From Bolinopsis microptera (taxonomy: Eukaryota > Ctenophora > Tentaculata > Lobata > Bolinopsidae): 64,000 nucleotides of DNA. Each line of letters starts with the position of its first letter. Position 1 is the stretch's first letter. Of the stretch, positions 23,703-34,972 are shown piece after piece. The notes beneath the pieces are model-generated. The model saw nothing but the letters and a program-made list of their open reading frames with translations. It was not told the origin of the DNA and did not search any database. The stretch covers positions 7,915,096 to 7,979,095 of the forward strand of contig NC_087080.1 of assembly GCF_026151205.1 (NCBI RefSeq), read 5' to 3'. A program made the position numbers and the translations under genes.

Positions 23703-24062
23703 TTTTTTTTATCTCAACACTTATTTTACTTCGGACATTCCAACAGCCACATTGTTACACAAGTGTGTAACCAGCCAATTACAGGAAGCCGAAGGATTCA
23801 ATTATACATTAGGCCAGTGACGGTTAAGGTAGTGTGTACCATACTTTCTTCGCCCGAGACTTTGCTGCAATGGGCAGCTCCTCATTTAACCCTCACACCC
23901 GATTTCTCGAGTATTTGGCTGAGTGGACCGGGGGGCTGCATAGACTACTCAGAATCCTTAGCTGAGCGTCGACGACGCTCACCCCACGGCTAGTGACAGA
24001 GTCGGGAATCGAACCTGGTACCTCAAGCAATACCAGGCGGATTAACCAACTGAGTCACTAAG
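23703..24062 (-). mobile_element. tRNA-derived SINE inserted in the retroelement
   Basis: Minus-strand element of about 360 bp. The head (24062-23990) has a pol III A box TGACTCAGTTGG (24057-24046, one mismatch) and a perfect B box GGTTCGATTCC (24014-24004). The arms TAGTGAC and GTCACTA imitate a tRNA acceptor stem. A body of about 280 bp follows and it ends in A8 at 23710-23703, abutting the broken RT frame. The D and anticodon arms do not fold as a normal tRNA, so this is a SINE head rather than a tRNA gene. A clear target-site duplication was not found. Confidence 0.75.
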
Positions 24063-24081
24063 ATGATTAAAATATAAAAAA

Positions 24082-24200
24082 AGGGGGGACCCCCAACCCA
24101 TGTAGCTGATACACCTCACAGCAAGTAGACCAAAGTGGCTCTGATCTTGCTTGTGAAAGGTGTATCAACCCGCCGAGGCGGTGGGTTGGGAGTCCCCCCT
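24082..24200. mobile_element. Small foldback element with poly-G/C ends
   Basis: The outer arms GGGGGGACCCCCAACCCA and GGTGGGTTGGGAGTCCCCCC are inverted, with an inner match TGATACACCT / AGGTGTATCA. Non-coding, about 120 bp. Confidence 0.7.
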
Positions 24201-24276
24201 GGAATCATTTCGTCCGTAAAATTTTACACAATATAAAAGCTACAATAAATTATCTATAAAATTTACATAAACAAAC

Positions 24277-24640
24277 TTAAGAGACCTCAAAGCTCGTCTT
24301 CTGAGGAATGAGATTGAAGGATACGTCATCCAGTCCAAGGTGCTGGGCTTTTTGTTTTCCTCTGATTCCCCTAAGTGCTATGAGTGTGCTTCGTAGCAGA
24401 TCAAACCTGAATCGTGTTCTGATGTGATTTTTGACCTGGCTCTTAGCTTCTTTATTGTGGTCAGCTATCCTTTCAGAAATACGATCTACAAACACAGTGC
24501 AGAGTGGGCCAATTATTGGGGCCGCCCATACCTCCGGATGTAGTAAGACCACTAAGACGATAGCTTCAGTTTCAGGGTCTTTAAAGCAGTCCCTTGCAGC
24601 ATGGACTGCTGCTTCCACTCCTCCCTTGACCGAAATTTCA
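24277..24640 (-). pseudogene. Second, internally deleted copy of the RT/endonuclease retroelement
   Basis: A single open frame joins an RT fragment (GGVEAAVHAARDCFKDPETE, then AIVLV, which normally leads into the first catalytic aspartate) directly to the extreme C-terminus (RFRFDLLRSTLIALRGIRG), the counterpart of RFEILRTTVISLRGDRG in the copy at 22.0 kb. Everything between, including YADD, the knuckle and most of the endonuclease, is gone. The frame survives the join by chance. The first 16 residues come from the flanking repeat. Confidence 0.75.
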
Positions 24641-24959
24641 CGGTTTTGACTGAATTTTTTACCAGTGACCAATCAGTAAGGTCACTGGTCAGCCAAAGTG
24701 ACACAAGTCGCTATCACGGTACTGAAAGCATTTTAACTATAGACGAGGTATTATTGTGACAATATTACGGAATTTCATGTAGCGCTCGATTTTAATAGTA
24801 CGTATGAGGTAAGTTGGCGAAAGTATGCGCGGCGTGTTCAAAATTTGAGAATGAATTTTTGCCATAATTATTTTGTGTTTAAAATACATTTAAACTAGTT
24901 ATTTTTTAAAACGGCTGTTTAAGTTTCACAAAATTTACGTTATATCACATCCACACTCC

Positions 24960-25295
24960 CCAAATTGCTTTTCACATAGCCATGTGTCTACGCTACTGCA
25001 AGCGAGAGGGCTCTGGTTAGAGCAATCAACCCATCGAGATCGTTGCTCTGCGAAGCAGAGCAACGATCGACGATGCGAAGCAAGAATGCTAGTTCGCGCG
25101 GCGCGTCGAAGCGGCGAAGTCCTCCAAAAATTGCTTAACTTGTATTGCAATAAATTTGATACATGTTTCGTATCCCAATATCAAAAATAATATGTAATAA
25201 TAATGTACCGCGTAGTGCGCGAAATGCGAAAGCCACGATACGGCCGGCCTTGCACTTAACTCGTGTGCAGCGGGCCTAAAGTACAACGTGAGGCA
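24960..25295. repeat. GC-rich hairpin repeat, copy 5
   Basis: Contains CACATAGCCATGTGTCTACG, GCAAGCGAGAGGGCTCTGG (about 24999), a perfect 14-bp hairpin with a GAA loop (25038-25068), CGAAGTCCTCC shared with 2.07 kb, and TTGATACATGTTTCGTATCC (about 25158) shared with the edges at 1.9 and 4.7 kb. Non-coding. Confidence 0.6.
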
Positions 25296-25299
25296 AAAT

Positions 25300-25960
25300 A
25301 TTTATAACATATAAAATCAAATTGGATGTACTTTTTCGTGAAAATTCAAAACATACGTTGCATTCCTGTCTAATATGCAATAGTTATTGCGAAAAACTTA
25401 AAAACTCAATATTGCCTCAAATGTAATTGTAACGTTTGGTCCAAAAGACAAAAACGCGAACAGCAGAAAAGCTCTTCTATATTCGAAAAAATTTCAAAAT
25501 GCCGAAACATTCATTTAAAAATCAAAACTGTAAAATTTTGGTCCATGGTCTAGAAAATATTATGTATTATGATTTTCAATCTTGAATCTGAATCATCTGG
25601 GAACCCCAGGCTATAAGTATAATGTTCATTGTTCATAAAGTTAAACATACTCAGATCATAGAGATCGTTTTTCGTCGTTATATTTGGACTGCGTATCCAT
25701 GATCCAATTCAATTTCTCCTTGCCAATTCATCTCCTGAAAGTAGGTTTCACTATATTACGTACATATTAGTTTCATTCTCATTTTTAGTTTATTTGACTT
25801 AAATCATAAATGTTAAACAGATCGGTTTTGAATGACCGAATACGTTTTTAAAAACATGTCATCTATTAATATGCAGGACTCATTCGTTGTCTGATTGCGG
25901 GAAATATTGATTCTTGATCATTTAGTTATGACGAAGATGAAATTACCGATAGCAGACAAC
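25300..25960. other. Intergenic stretch, no gene seen
   Basis: No exon or RNA gene recognised. A 21-bp inverted pair around TGCAGGACTCATTCGTTGTC (25873) and GACAACGAATGAGTCCTGCC (25954) borders the last GPCR segment. Confidence 0.4.
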
Positions 25961-26127
25961 GAATGAGTCCTGCCTCCCGAACAAATTTTCTAAAGCTGTC
26001 CACCATAAGAGTGTAAATAAAGAAATTGGCCATGATGTTGAGCTAGGATGACAGTGGAACAAACTACTTTAACTTTAAGTCTGTAGCTAGCAGTCGGTTT
26101 GGATCGAACTAGGCACTGTTAGTCAGT

Positions 26128-26791
26128 GTCTGTGTAATAAGCGCCAAGCGCGAGCACAGAACTTTTTTTCTCCGATTTCGATAAATTTGGTACCAAAATT
26201 TGTCTAAAAATGTGAATAAAATAAATCCACCGTGTAGCAATTTTCGCTAAAAATGCTACACGGCGCTTGTTTGTTGTTCGCCGCGCGTGCTTTTTTCGCG
26301 CAAATTTTTAGTTTTTGGCCTATAACTTTCACATTTTCAGTTATTATCACATAATTATTATGGCATCGTAATCAGCTCATCGAGACGAAACTTTTAGTAC
26401 TAATATTTTAAGATTTAAAGGAAAATTATTTTCAAAATTTTTCAATCTGAACTGTGAACACAATTTTGAAAAAATTGTTGAAAAAATTGGTGCTTCAAAT
26501 ATTATAATTTTGGTACCAAAAGTTGCGTCTGACTAATTTCATTACGATACTGTAATAATTATTTCAAAATATTCAATATTTTAGGAGTTATAGGCATTTT
26601 ACGCAATAAATTACCCATTTTTCGTCCTTTGTACATTCTTGTAATGCACAGTAGGCCCACATATAGCTCGACGTTATTTTGCTACACGGTGAATTTGCAT
26701 TATTCACACTTAGAGGCAACTTTTGGTACCAAATTTATCAAAATCAGAGACAAAAAATTCTGTGCCAACTCATGGCGCTTATTACATAGAC
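26128..26791. mobile_element. Foldback transposon inside the GPCR (TM6-TM7 region)
   Basis: Terminal inverted repeats of about 65 bp: GTGTAATAAGCGCC...GATAAATTTGGTACC at the left and the complement of the same at the right (26725-26791), with a few changes. The interior has several internal inverted blocks (GGTACCAAAATT and GCTACACGGTG near both ends) and no open frame. About 664 bp, non-autonomous. Confidence 0.85.
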
Positions 26792-27441
26792 TATGTTAAA
26801 GGATCCGGATCAGTGAGCATCTCACGATATGGTAGATGATAAACGGCACGAAAGAGATACTGTAGACTGATGCGGTCAGCAGAACTGTCAGAACACCCTG
26901 CCACTTGAGGCTGTTCTTGTTGGCTGCTTTCTTTCCCTTTATCAGGATGAGCACAGTAGCAATTACTATAACTATATTTGGCAAGACTTCAACCATGAGG
27001 GCGCTGATCGGCATTATTACCTCCCAATAAGAGGCAGAGAAACCGTAAATACAGTTGTATATCCTGTAGTCAAACATCACGTCATCTTTATCCACGAGCA
27101 GAAAGGAAGCAGGGAGACTGAGCGAGGATATCCAGATCCCCGCACAAAACTTGTGAGCCTGTTTACTGGACCAGGTTCTAGCTCTAAGGGGGTATTTCAA
27201 CATCAGATACTTGCCTGTTGTCATGGTGCAGACCAAAAGACAGCCTGTTGGAAGGATGTAATACCCACTGCACACTCTGAAGTAACAGAGGGTGTTACCA
27301 AAGACCCAGCCATCAGCGATGATAGAGATTACCCCGGGAAGAACGAACGTGACTGCCATGATGAGGTCACACACCGCAATATGCTGAATGAGGACCACTA
27401 TCCTTGACTATGATCTGATAGAAGCGACGAGTATTGTATGT

Positions 27442-27801
27442 GGCTCGCCCAAAAATTTCACGTGACTTTGGTTTTTATGGTTTTGCAGCCGTACAAAACG
27501 GTTTTACATAAACCCTAATCCCAACCATAACCCTAACCATAACCCCGAAGCTGAAGCTATCCATAACCCTTACCACAACCCCAACCCTAACCCGAGCCCT
27601 AAACAATCGAATTCATGTTTTACTAGCCTGTCACGTGACCAAAACGGTTTTTTGCCCATAACTCTCCAGGGAAGCATTTTTACCCTACGTCATGATTCGG
27701 AATCAGCGTCCAAAAATACACCGGTTGGGATCATTTTCATACCCAAAGGGCCTTTTCACAGGAATTTTCTTAAAATTTGGGCGAGCGATTTAGTAGGAGC
27801 G
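27442..27801. mobile_element. MITE with internal CCCTAA repeats, copy 2, in GPCR TM1
   Basis: Flanked by the 9-bp direct repeat ATTGTATGT (27433-27441 and 27802-27810), a probable target-site duplication. The ends GCTCGCCCAAAAATTT and AAATTTGGGCGAGC are inverted. The interior has degenerate CCCTAA repeats (about 27509-27602), two CACGTG motifs (27459, 27632) and TTCGGAATCAGCGTCCAAAA, all in the same order as the copy at 6.7-7.1 kb. Confidence 0.85.
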
Positions 27802-27906
27802 ATTGTATGTAGTGTCACCAATAAGAGAGGTTATGAGCACTATAAAAAAAAAAAGAGATAAGATGAGCCACCCAGCCCAGGTGTACCTTGCTCCTTCACT
27901 CATCAT

Positions 27907-28345
27907 ACCAAACAAAGTGCGATCACTGTTATAGTTATAGACTACTATTGTGCGTTCATAGGGGAATTATGAGGCTAAAGAACGACTGTAACTTATGAAG
28001 TATAAAACTGTAGTTAAGGATTTTCATACTTTTTTTACGTTTTGAATTTTTTTTAAAATGAAGGTTGGTGGGTGTAACTGCAGATATATTGATTTTAGAT
28101 CATCTACTATATGGCCGAATTAGCTTTCAGGTGAGCTCAAGTTATGAAATTCGATATTGTGTTTTTCCATTCAAATCATTACTTGTCATGTTGGTTTAAC
28201 ACAAAAATAAAGAACAAAAATGCAATGTAGATTAGAAATTGAATAGTTTTGAGATAACGATCATTGTGGCAGTAACAAACAATAAAACGAAAAGTATAGA
28301 AGATTTATAAGCGTCCTTTGTCTTTTAGCAATATATTAAGTACCA
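27907..28345. other. Spacer between GPCR pseudogene and LINE, no gene seen
   Basis: AT-rich, no recognisable exon on either strand. Confidence 0.4.
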
Positions 28346-28349
28346 CGGC

Positions 28350-30600
28350 ATCAAATGTGTACACACAAAAATACTGGATGAAAGAGAAAGTAAAGCTGTT
28401 GAAAAGATCAAAACCAACCCGAAGTTTTTCTACAGCTTCGCCAAATCTCTGTCGAAGATAAGGCCTGCGAATTACAGGCCAGTCGCTCTCACGTCTCATA
28501 TCATAAAAATGTATGAACGTGTTCTGAGTTCTCCGGGGAGTAATGGTTGATTTCATAGAGAAGAATCAGCTACTCTGTGACAACCAGCACGGGTTTCGTT
28601 CAGGGAGGAGCTGTCTGACCCAACTGCTGAGTCATGTGTATGGCATAGTGCAAGGCTTGGTTTTACTAAGTAAAGGCTTTTGATAGGGTGGATCACCGAG
28701 TACTTCTTCTGAAAATGAAACGGAAAAGCTGGTAAAATGGATTGAATCCTTCTTGACTAACAGTAATCGCAAGCAGTGTGTAGTACTGGATGGAGTGTCA
28801 TCACTTTCTGTTGCAATCCTTAGCGGAGTGTTTGAGTCCGTTGTTTTTTATTCTTTTCATCAACGACATGAAGTTGTGTGTCACCGGATCAATCATCAGG
28901 TTCTTTGCAGATGCCCCGATCAATTCTGCGGCACATCTATAGTCTAACAGATGCTGAGATATTACAGCATGATCTCAACTGTGTCGTTAAGTGGGAAAAA
29001 TGGAACAACATGGCACTTCACGAGGATAAATTTGGGCTACTTAGTACTTGTCCTCAAAACACCTAGACCACCTATTTGCCGGGAGGCCGACTTACAGGCT
29101 CCCTATTATCAGGTGTTCCACGGTGATCAGATCATGTCACCAATTAGTGACGTATAATTAGTGATGTGATCCATCAGTAGAATTTAATTGGCCTAGAAAT
29201 GGGCTAAATAATAAATATAGGGTAGAGTTCATATGTCAACTCTGTTCATCATAGCTGTACATTAAGAAGTAAACATGATCTTAAGACAAATTGGTCCTAT
29301 TGGTCACTCGAAATCAACCCGTTAAGAATGAAATTTAGGCGTGATGGTTGTTTTTGCGTATTTGTTACCTGTTACTAATTGATTAACAGGATCAACATAT
29401 TGATTGTATTGGTAAAACATGGAATTGAAGGTATAAGGGATCATTATTGAGTTCTGAAACAAAGTTTAATCGATTTCTCGTGCAATTTTAGATCAAAATG
29501 AATTTATAACAAGGTCGATATGTTGGTAAATTTCTAGCTTTCTGTCAGAAAATAAATCTGGGCTTCCATAGGGGGTAATTAGACATACACTATACAGTAT
29601 AATACACTTACATCCACATTCACAAGCATGCGAGCTCACCTGGACGGGAAACAGAGAACAAGCTCTGGTGACGTCATAATCACGTGACCTCAGACCCAAT
29701 CAATTTGGGCTATCCTACGAAAAAATGTGTATTGACTTGTTAATTTAAATCAAAAGTACTACAATAAAAAGCTACAGAGTTGACATGTGAACTCTACCCT
29801 ATATCTAGCCCATTTCCACATGTTATACCCCTCCAAAGTGTTTAAATATTTAGGGGTGATGGTTTCAGCTGACTTATCCTGGAGTCCCCATGTTACCCTT
29901 ATAGCTTAACGTGCTCGTAGAGTTGCTGCCTGGTTCTGAGTGCGTTTAAAACGAGGAACAAAGTCACCATGCTGACCCTTTACGAATCTCTCATCAGAAG
30001 CCACCTCGAGTACTGTTGCCCCTTATGGAATATTTCCAAGAGTGCACACGTCCAACAACTAGAAGGGGTTCAGTGCATGTTCACAACGAGAATAGATGGC
30101 CTGCAGCATCAAACTACTGGCAGAGACTCAAGGCCTTAAATTTGAAGTCATTGCAACGGAGGAGAGAAAGATATACCATTATCCACAATACGGAAAGTGC
30201 TGCACAGCAAGTGCCCAAATGATGTCAACATCCAGTTCTCCGCGACACTCCGACATGGCCAAAAGGCAGTTATTCCCACTCTGAATAAATCGAGCAGTCA
30301 GCACAACCAAACACTTTACGACAATTCGTTTGCAGTTATTGGACCTCGATACCAAACATGCATACTATCGAAGATCCCCTGCACTTTAAAGAAATGCTTA
30401 TGTAACGTTTGTGAAATCATTCCCGGATGAGCCTCCATTGGCAGGATACAGCTGTCGAAATGGAAACTCGTTATTGGATTTGAATGGAATAAAGGCAGCG
30501 ACCTCGCTGTCCGGGTGCGGTGGTCAGTAACTCTGTCCGGGTGCGGTGGTCAGCAACTCTGATGACCCGATAGAGGATTCTATGAAGCACACCAAAGTAA
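28350..30600 (+). pseudogene. LINE fragment C (CR1/jockey-type), decayed
   Basis: Plus-strand relic in many frames. It starts in the pre-RT linker (AVEKIKTNPKFFYSFAKSLS), then jumps to RPANYRPVALTSHIIKMYER (RT motif 1), then CDNQHGFR and a FDRVDH block holding the first catalytic aspartate. ESFLTNSNRKQCVVLDG and a degraded catalytic box with FADDA follow near 28905. After an inserted inverted-repeat element (29196-29816) it resumes with VFKYLGVMVSADLSWSPHV, TLYESLIRSHLEYCCPLW, QTLYDNSFAVIGP and finally SLSGCGGQ near 30515, where a 23-bp unit (CTGTCCGGGTGCGGTGGTCA) is duplicated. Many stops and shifts; inactive. Confidence 0.85.
29196..29816. mobile_element. Inverted-repeat element nested in LINE C
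   Basis: Arms of about 45 bp: GAAATGGGCTAAATAATAAA then TATAGGGTAGAGTTC and ATGTCAACTCTG on the left, complementary to CAGAGTTGACATGTGAACTC then TACCCTATATCTAGCCCATTTC on the right, with one short gap. It splits the LINE between its catalytic box and its C-terminal domain, so it is younger than the LINE. The interior has one 68-codon minus frame with no recognised family. Confidence 0.85.
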
Positions 30601-30846
30601 AAGTAAGTAAATCCGCGGGCCTCTCAATATTCACTTGGCCGGGAAACTGTTGAAACTGTTGTACGAGTCCCCATAACTGATGTCTGGCCTGATTGATTTA
30701 ATATATTACCACAAGTTGATTGTATCATAGTTACCAACTCAAATGTATGTTTACTGTTTAGCTAATATAAAAGCTGATAGATTGAAACTGAAAGGTCACT
30801 ATCATGGTTTACTGACTAATAAAGACCATTCAATATAATGAAAAAA

Positions 30847-31799
30847 TTACTCACCATCAGATGCACCTCTGCAAACAATCCCTCTGACAAATTTCCGGAA
30901 CTTTGAAACAGTAAAATAGTAGATAAAGAAGTTGGACATGATATGGAAATTCAGAAAAGCACAAGCTACACTGTAGTACTTCAACTGAAACTGACCAACT
31001 TTTGTCGGGTCTTTCTCCAGGAAAGGCTCAACAATACTGTACGCTACGAAAGGCAGGATAGAGAAAATGTAAACTCCTGATGTAACTAAAACTGTCAGCA
31101 TGCCAGCCAATCGCAATCCCTCTCGGACCACTGACCTAGCCTTCTTCAGCAGCAGAACTGAAGTAACGAAGATTGTCATGCCAGGAAGAAGTGCCATGAC
31201 ACAGAAAAGGGCAGGTTTAAGCCAACCCCAAATATTAGCTGTGTATCCGTAAGTGCAATTGTACTTTCTTGAGTCAAAGCAAACATCAGTCTTATCCACC
31301 AGAGACTGAGTTAAAGGTAGACCAAGACAGAAAACCCACATCACGGTGCAAATCACCTGAGACCTGCCTGATGTCCAAACCCTTGCCCTCATCGGACAAA
31401 TACCATTAGCAGCTTACCACTAGTCATGCCTGCTATTAAGAAGAAGCTCAGTGAAAATGCGTAGTAAGACAGATAAGCTGTACAGGCACAGAAGGCTTGT
31501 CCAAGGACCCAGCCGTTAAAAGCCACTGAGACGAATCCAGGAAGCAAGTAAAAGACAGCTAGGATGAGATCAGTGATTGCTAGATGTTGGATGAATGGTA
31601 TCAAACCAGCATGGACTTGTATAGCGTTGTATCCTATAGATGCGATCAGGATAGTGGTATCTCCAAATAGTGAGGTTAGTAATACAAGTGCATTCCACAC
31701 GGCCCACGTGTAGCTAGCTCCTGCACTGTCTACCCCGTGCAGTGTTACATTGGAGTACACACAAGCTCCGTAGACGTGATAGTTTGTTGAGTTCGGCAT
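30847..31799 (-). pseudogene. Class A GPCR with a single-base frameshift
   Basis: Seven-helix receptor read from ATG at 31799 (MPNSTNYHVYGAC, with N-glycosylation sites NST and NVT). The first frame covers TM1 (WNALVLLTSLFGDTTILI), TM2 (QHLAITDLILAVFYLLPG) and TM3 ending GKLLMV, then stops at 31389. One base short, the second frame (from about 31398) continues CPMRARVW, TM4, YNCTYGY in loop 2, TM5, TM6 (VYIFSILPFVAYSI) and TM7 with helix 8 (SNFFIYYFTVSKFRKFVRG), ending at 30847. The stop overlaps a good donor, G|GTGAGTAA, so a further 3' exon is possible. The paralogue at 26-28 kb reads LMLKYPLRAR over the break, which shows that the two frames belong together. Either a recent lesion or a sequence error. 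The ligand is unknown. Confidence 0.85.
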
Positions 31800-31829
31800 T
31801 TCCTGGGTTGACAATATTTATAGGATCAC

Positions 31830-33040
31830 CATTGCTTCTGATAGTGGAGTGTTAATGTTGAGGTCATGTAAGCAATAATATAGTGCAGGTAGATGAATTT
31901 ATTCGATTTTTTACAACTTCAAAAGATTTCAAAGGCGAGATTAACCAAACAAAACAACGTATGATGGATGCAACTGCGAGTTTAACTTTAACCAAAAAAA
32001 CAATGGATGTAAATTGTGTAAAGAAATTAAACTTTTGTTCGGGCATAGAAAAGATCGACACATATCTATATGGTTAATTTGTGATTCAAGTCATGGCATG
32101 ATCGGATTTGCATTATTAACTCTATTTGTTACATTTTTATACAAAAAGTTTTGATAATAAATATAATTTGTGGTCAAAATATCGGGTAATATTAAATTAC
32201 TTATATTACTAGTCAAAATGAAGCTTTTCTTGGAATGAAAACTGTGCTTGGCAGCTTGAATCCAACTATTGGAGCCTTATTAAGATGTATAGTGTTTACT
32301 GCATGTGCCACTGCAAGTGTCTTATTGTTATGTTATCGTTGTCATATTGTTATTTCTTTTCTCAAAATTGTCTTTTCTATACGTTATTGACGAATGACTC
32401 GGTGGAATAATTCATTGAACCGGTTAGAAAAGTATTAAACAATTAGCTGGTATTGTCAGCGGGTTCTATTGTCCGTGTTTCTAAGGAAGAATGTGTCATT
32501 GTATTGTTATTGGATTACAGTTACACCCAGCCTTGAGCAGAACACTGAACGCTATAGGTTCCGTACAGACTCAACTCTGCACCCATGTCAATATGTTCAT
32601 TATATGCAAGCCTCTTGATTTATAATTCACATTACGTGTCAGGAAGCATATTCACGGCTTTAAAAAAGAAGAGAAGCTTGGCCAAGATAGCCCACGAGAG
32701 GATAGCATTGAGATGCTCTGCCTACCTCTGGGGTGTGGCAACCCTGGGGAAGGTTGCCGGTGAAATCAGAGTGAATGGTGGAGGATGGTGTATTAAGAAG
32801 TGATATGAGTCAAAATGATACGCTTAAATGCCAGCTGGGTTTGGAAAAGTAAAACGAGACGAGACAGCATATGAGATAATACTTTAAGTCACCCCGGTCT
32901 GATCCAGCTCTTCCGGCACAATTAAGCGTTTGGTGCGGTTTGCGAAATTGACAATCGTGGTGATGTGTTGGTTGTCGAATATGTCATTGACAGAGAGGTT
33001 ATAGTAGTCCTGGAAATATGTACCTCTAATTTGGGCAATA
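31830..33040. other. Intergenic stretch, no gene seen
   Basis: No exon recognised. Short frames at 31864-32077 and 32585-32803 lack codon-level or family support. Confidence 0.4.
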
Positions 33041-33044
33041 GCCG

Positions 33045-33290
33045 ACACTGTCCAAGTATATTTACGGCTATCGACAGACAAAGGAAAACAGTGAGAATAA
33101 CTGGTAAAACTACCTTATCCGGCGTAAGTTGACCGGAAACTGCATGAACGGACATAATTTTGATCAGTATTTAATTTATTTACCTTATCGGACTTTATTT
33201 AAACGGACATTAAAATGAACACTAGGGAGTAGGGCCTCCAGCGTCCAACTCCAATTAATGTCCGTTCAAATAAAGTCCGACAAGGTATAT
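33045..33290. repeat. Foldback repeats
   Basis: 33066-33112 carries the CGACAGACAAAGG...ATAACTGGT arm seen in the EXOC2 intron MITE. A second hairpin has the arms CCTTATCGGACTTTATTTAA (33183) and TTCAAATAAAGTCCGACAAGG (about 33263), both followed or preceded by CGGACATTA. Confidence 0.65.
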
Positions 33291-34972
33291 GAAAATGACG
33301 TTTCGGGACTCGTTAGCGTTTTACTAAGATTACGGAATATGAAATTAACATATTAACCTATAAATACATTAGGTGCACGGTAGTATAGACAAGGAAGCAC
33401 AAAGTAGTCCGTTGATTAACAGAATACATGATGTATTTTGTTGTACAGTGGTTGGAGACTCTCTTTTCGTCCCCGGTAATTAATCGTGATCAACCCACTG
33501 AAGAGAGCGAAAAAATAAACATACTATCGATGACAAAAACAAAAGTAACAAAAGATAGCAGTCTATTATATTCATATAACTATAAGCGACTAACGCGAAT
33601 AGAGTGATCTAATTACAATCTGTGTGACGATCTGTGTAAAATTGTGTTATAACACAAAGTGTTGGATTCTAATTATATAGTAAAGTTATTGTAGTTTTGA
33701 TAATTTGAATATTCAATACTTCTACTACATCATTGAATACTTTACTTTAATTATGCTAATCACCAGCCATCCTGTCCATTTAGTTGTAAAACCTTCTATG
33801 AGGATAATTATAAAATACAACAACTTGAATTGTAAAAAACTCAGTGTAACACACCTTGCAAGTTAGTTATACAATTAAACACAACACTATAAGGCAACGT
33901 TATATACTACGCTGTTGAATAATGAAACCTGAGAGTATATACAAAGGCTGGAGCAAATTTAGCGAATTGTACAGCTAACAAGAAATCACCTAAACTCAAT
34001 ACACATTTGCTTTCTGATGACTTCTTTTCGTTTTATATCTCCACTGCTAAGTACATAGTGCTATACAAAATAGTGTATAAAAATAATATTGAATAACGGA
34101 CAATTTATGAATATTAATACTAGTTACTTGTAACTGATAGGTGTTGATTAATAGTTACATTGTTATCTGGCAAGGGATAGACGGGTTCTCTGCACTGGGA
34201 GTTTAATTCCAATTCCACGCATCGGATCATACATTGCATTCGATTTAAATTAGTGAGGTTTTGCGAATTTAAATAATTCTTGGCAATGAAAAATTCAAAT
34301 TTGGTAAATCGGTTCATTTACTGCTAATAAATGAATGTGATTGTAATATCAAAATTAAATTAGCTATAACATTACATTTCCACATATAATTAAATCATGA
34401 ATAAAATAAACATATTCTCTTCTAGCTGAATCTTAAGCTTGCGCTGGGATCTTTTTGATTATTTAGTAGCTCAACCACAAATCCGATGGGGAGGGGTACT
34501 ATGTTGTTTCTGACACGCGACACATATTACACTGTGACTTATTAGCCATTCAGCTTCCAGTATCGACCACTCAAACTCATAACCACCCTCGTGTGTCAAT
34601 ACAAATATAGTTCACCTCCTCATCAGTACCAAGTTCTACTTATTATTTAATAAAATGCCTATCAAATCACGTGATAAACGCTTTATAATAGTGCTTTAGT
34701 TCTTGTAAGCGGCAGTTATCTCCTTTCTAAAGTTGTAGATTTGAAATAAACGTATAAAACATGGTTATAAAATACAAAAGTCGATGATTATCGGAAAAAA
34801 ACACCTAATACCAGCTATATTGAGTCCATTTTACCTCCTAAAGAGTCACTTTCGGTGAATCACTTATACCCATCAGTTTTATCACAATTATTTAAGTAAC
34901 TGTCCCCTCAACCTTCCACTCTTCTTCATAACTCCAAAATCAAACCGATTAAAAAAGTGCGAGGTTGGTTAA
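33291..34972. other. 3' flank of DEG/ENaC gene A, no gene seen
   Basis: AT-rich. No convincing exon or RNA gene; the 3' UTR of gene A should begin at its upper end. Confidence 0.4.

Larger units (their letters stand above)
25970..27906 (-). pseudogene. Class A GPCR pseudogene broken by two transposons
   Basis: Rhodopsin-like seven-helix receptor, paralogue of the gene at 30.8-31.8 kb. N-terminus and TM1 lie at about 27906-27811 (SEGARYTWAGW, then LITSLIGDTT after a shift in a T-run). A MITE (27442-27801, flanked by a 9-bp repeat) cuts TM1, and a stop follows. TM2 to TM6 form one open run (27398-26796): QHIAVCDLIMAV, GKYLMLKYPLRAR in place of the DRY region, YNCIYGF in loop 2, and SVYSISFVPFIIYHIV in TM6. 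A foldback element (26128-26791) separates it from the last part, about 26085-25970, with an indel and then IMANFFIYTLMVDSFRKFV (TM7 and helix 8). With two insertions, two shifts and a stop it is a pseudogene unless both elements are spliced out, for which no good sites were seen. Confidence 0.85.

Noticed and set aside
23990-24062. A functional tRNA gene on the minus strand
   Set aside because: The A and B boxes are good, but the D and anticodon arms do not fold correctly and a SINE body with an A tail follows.
27153-27407. Plus frame opposite the GPCR pseudogene
   Set aside because: Shadow of the receptor frame on the other strand, with no features of its own.
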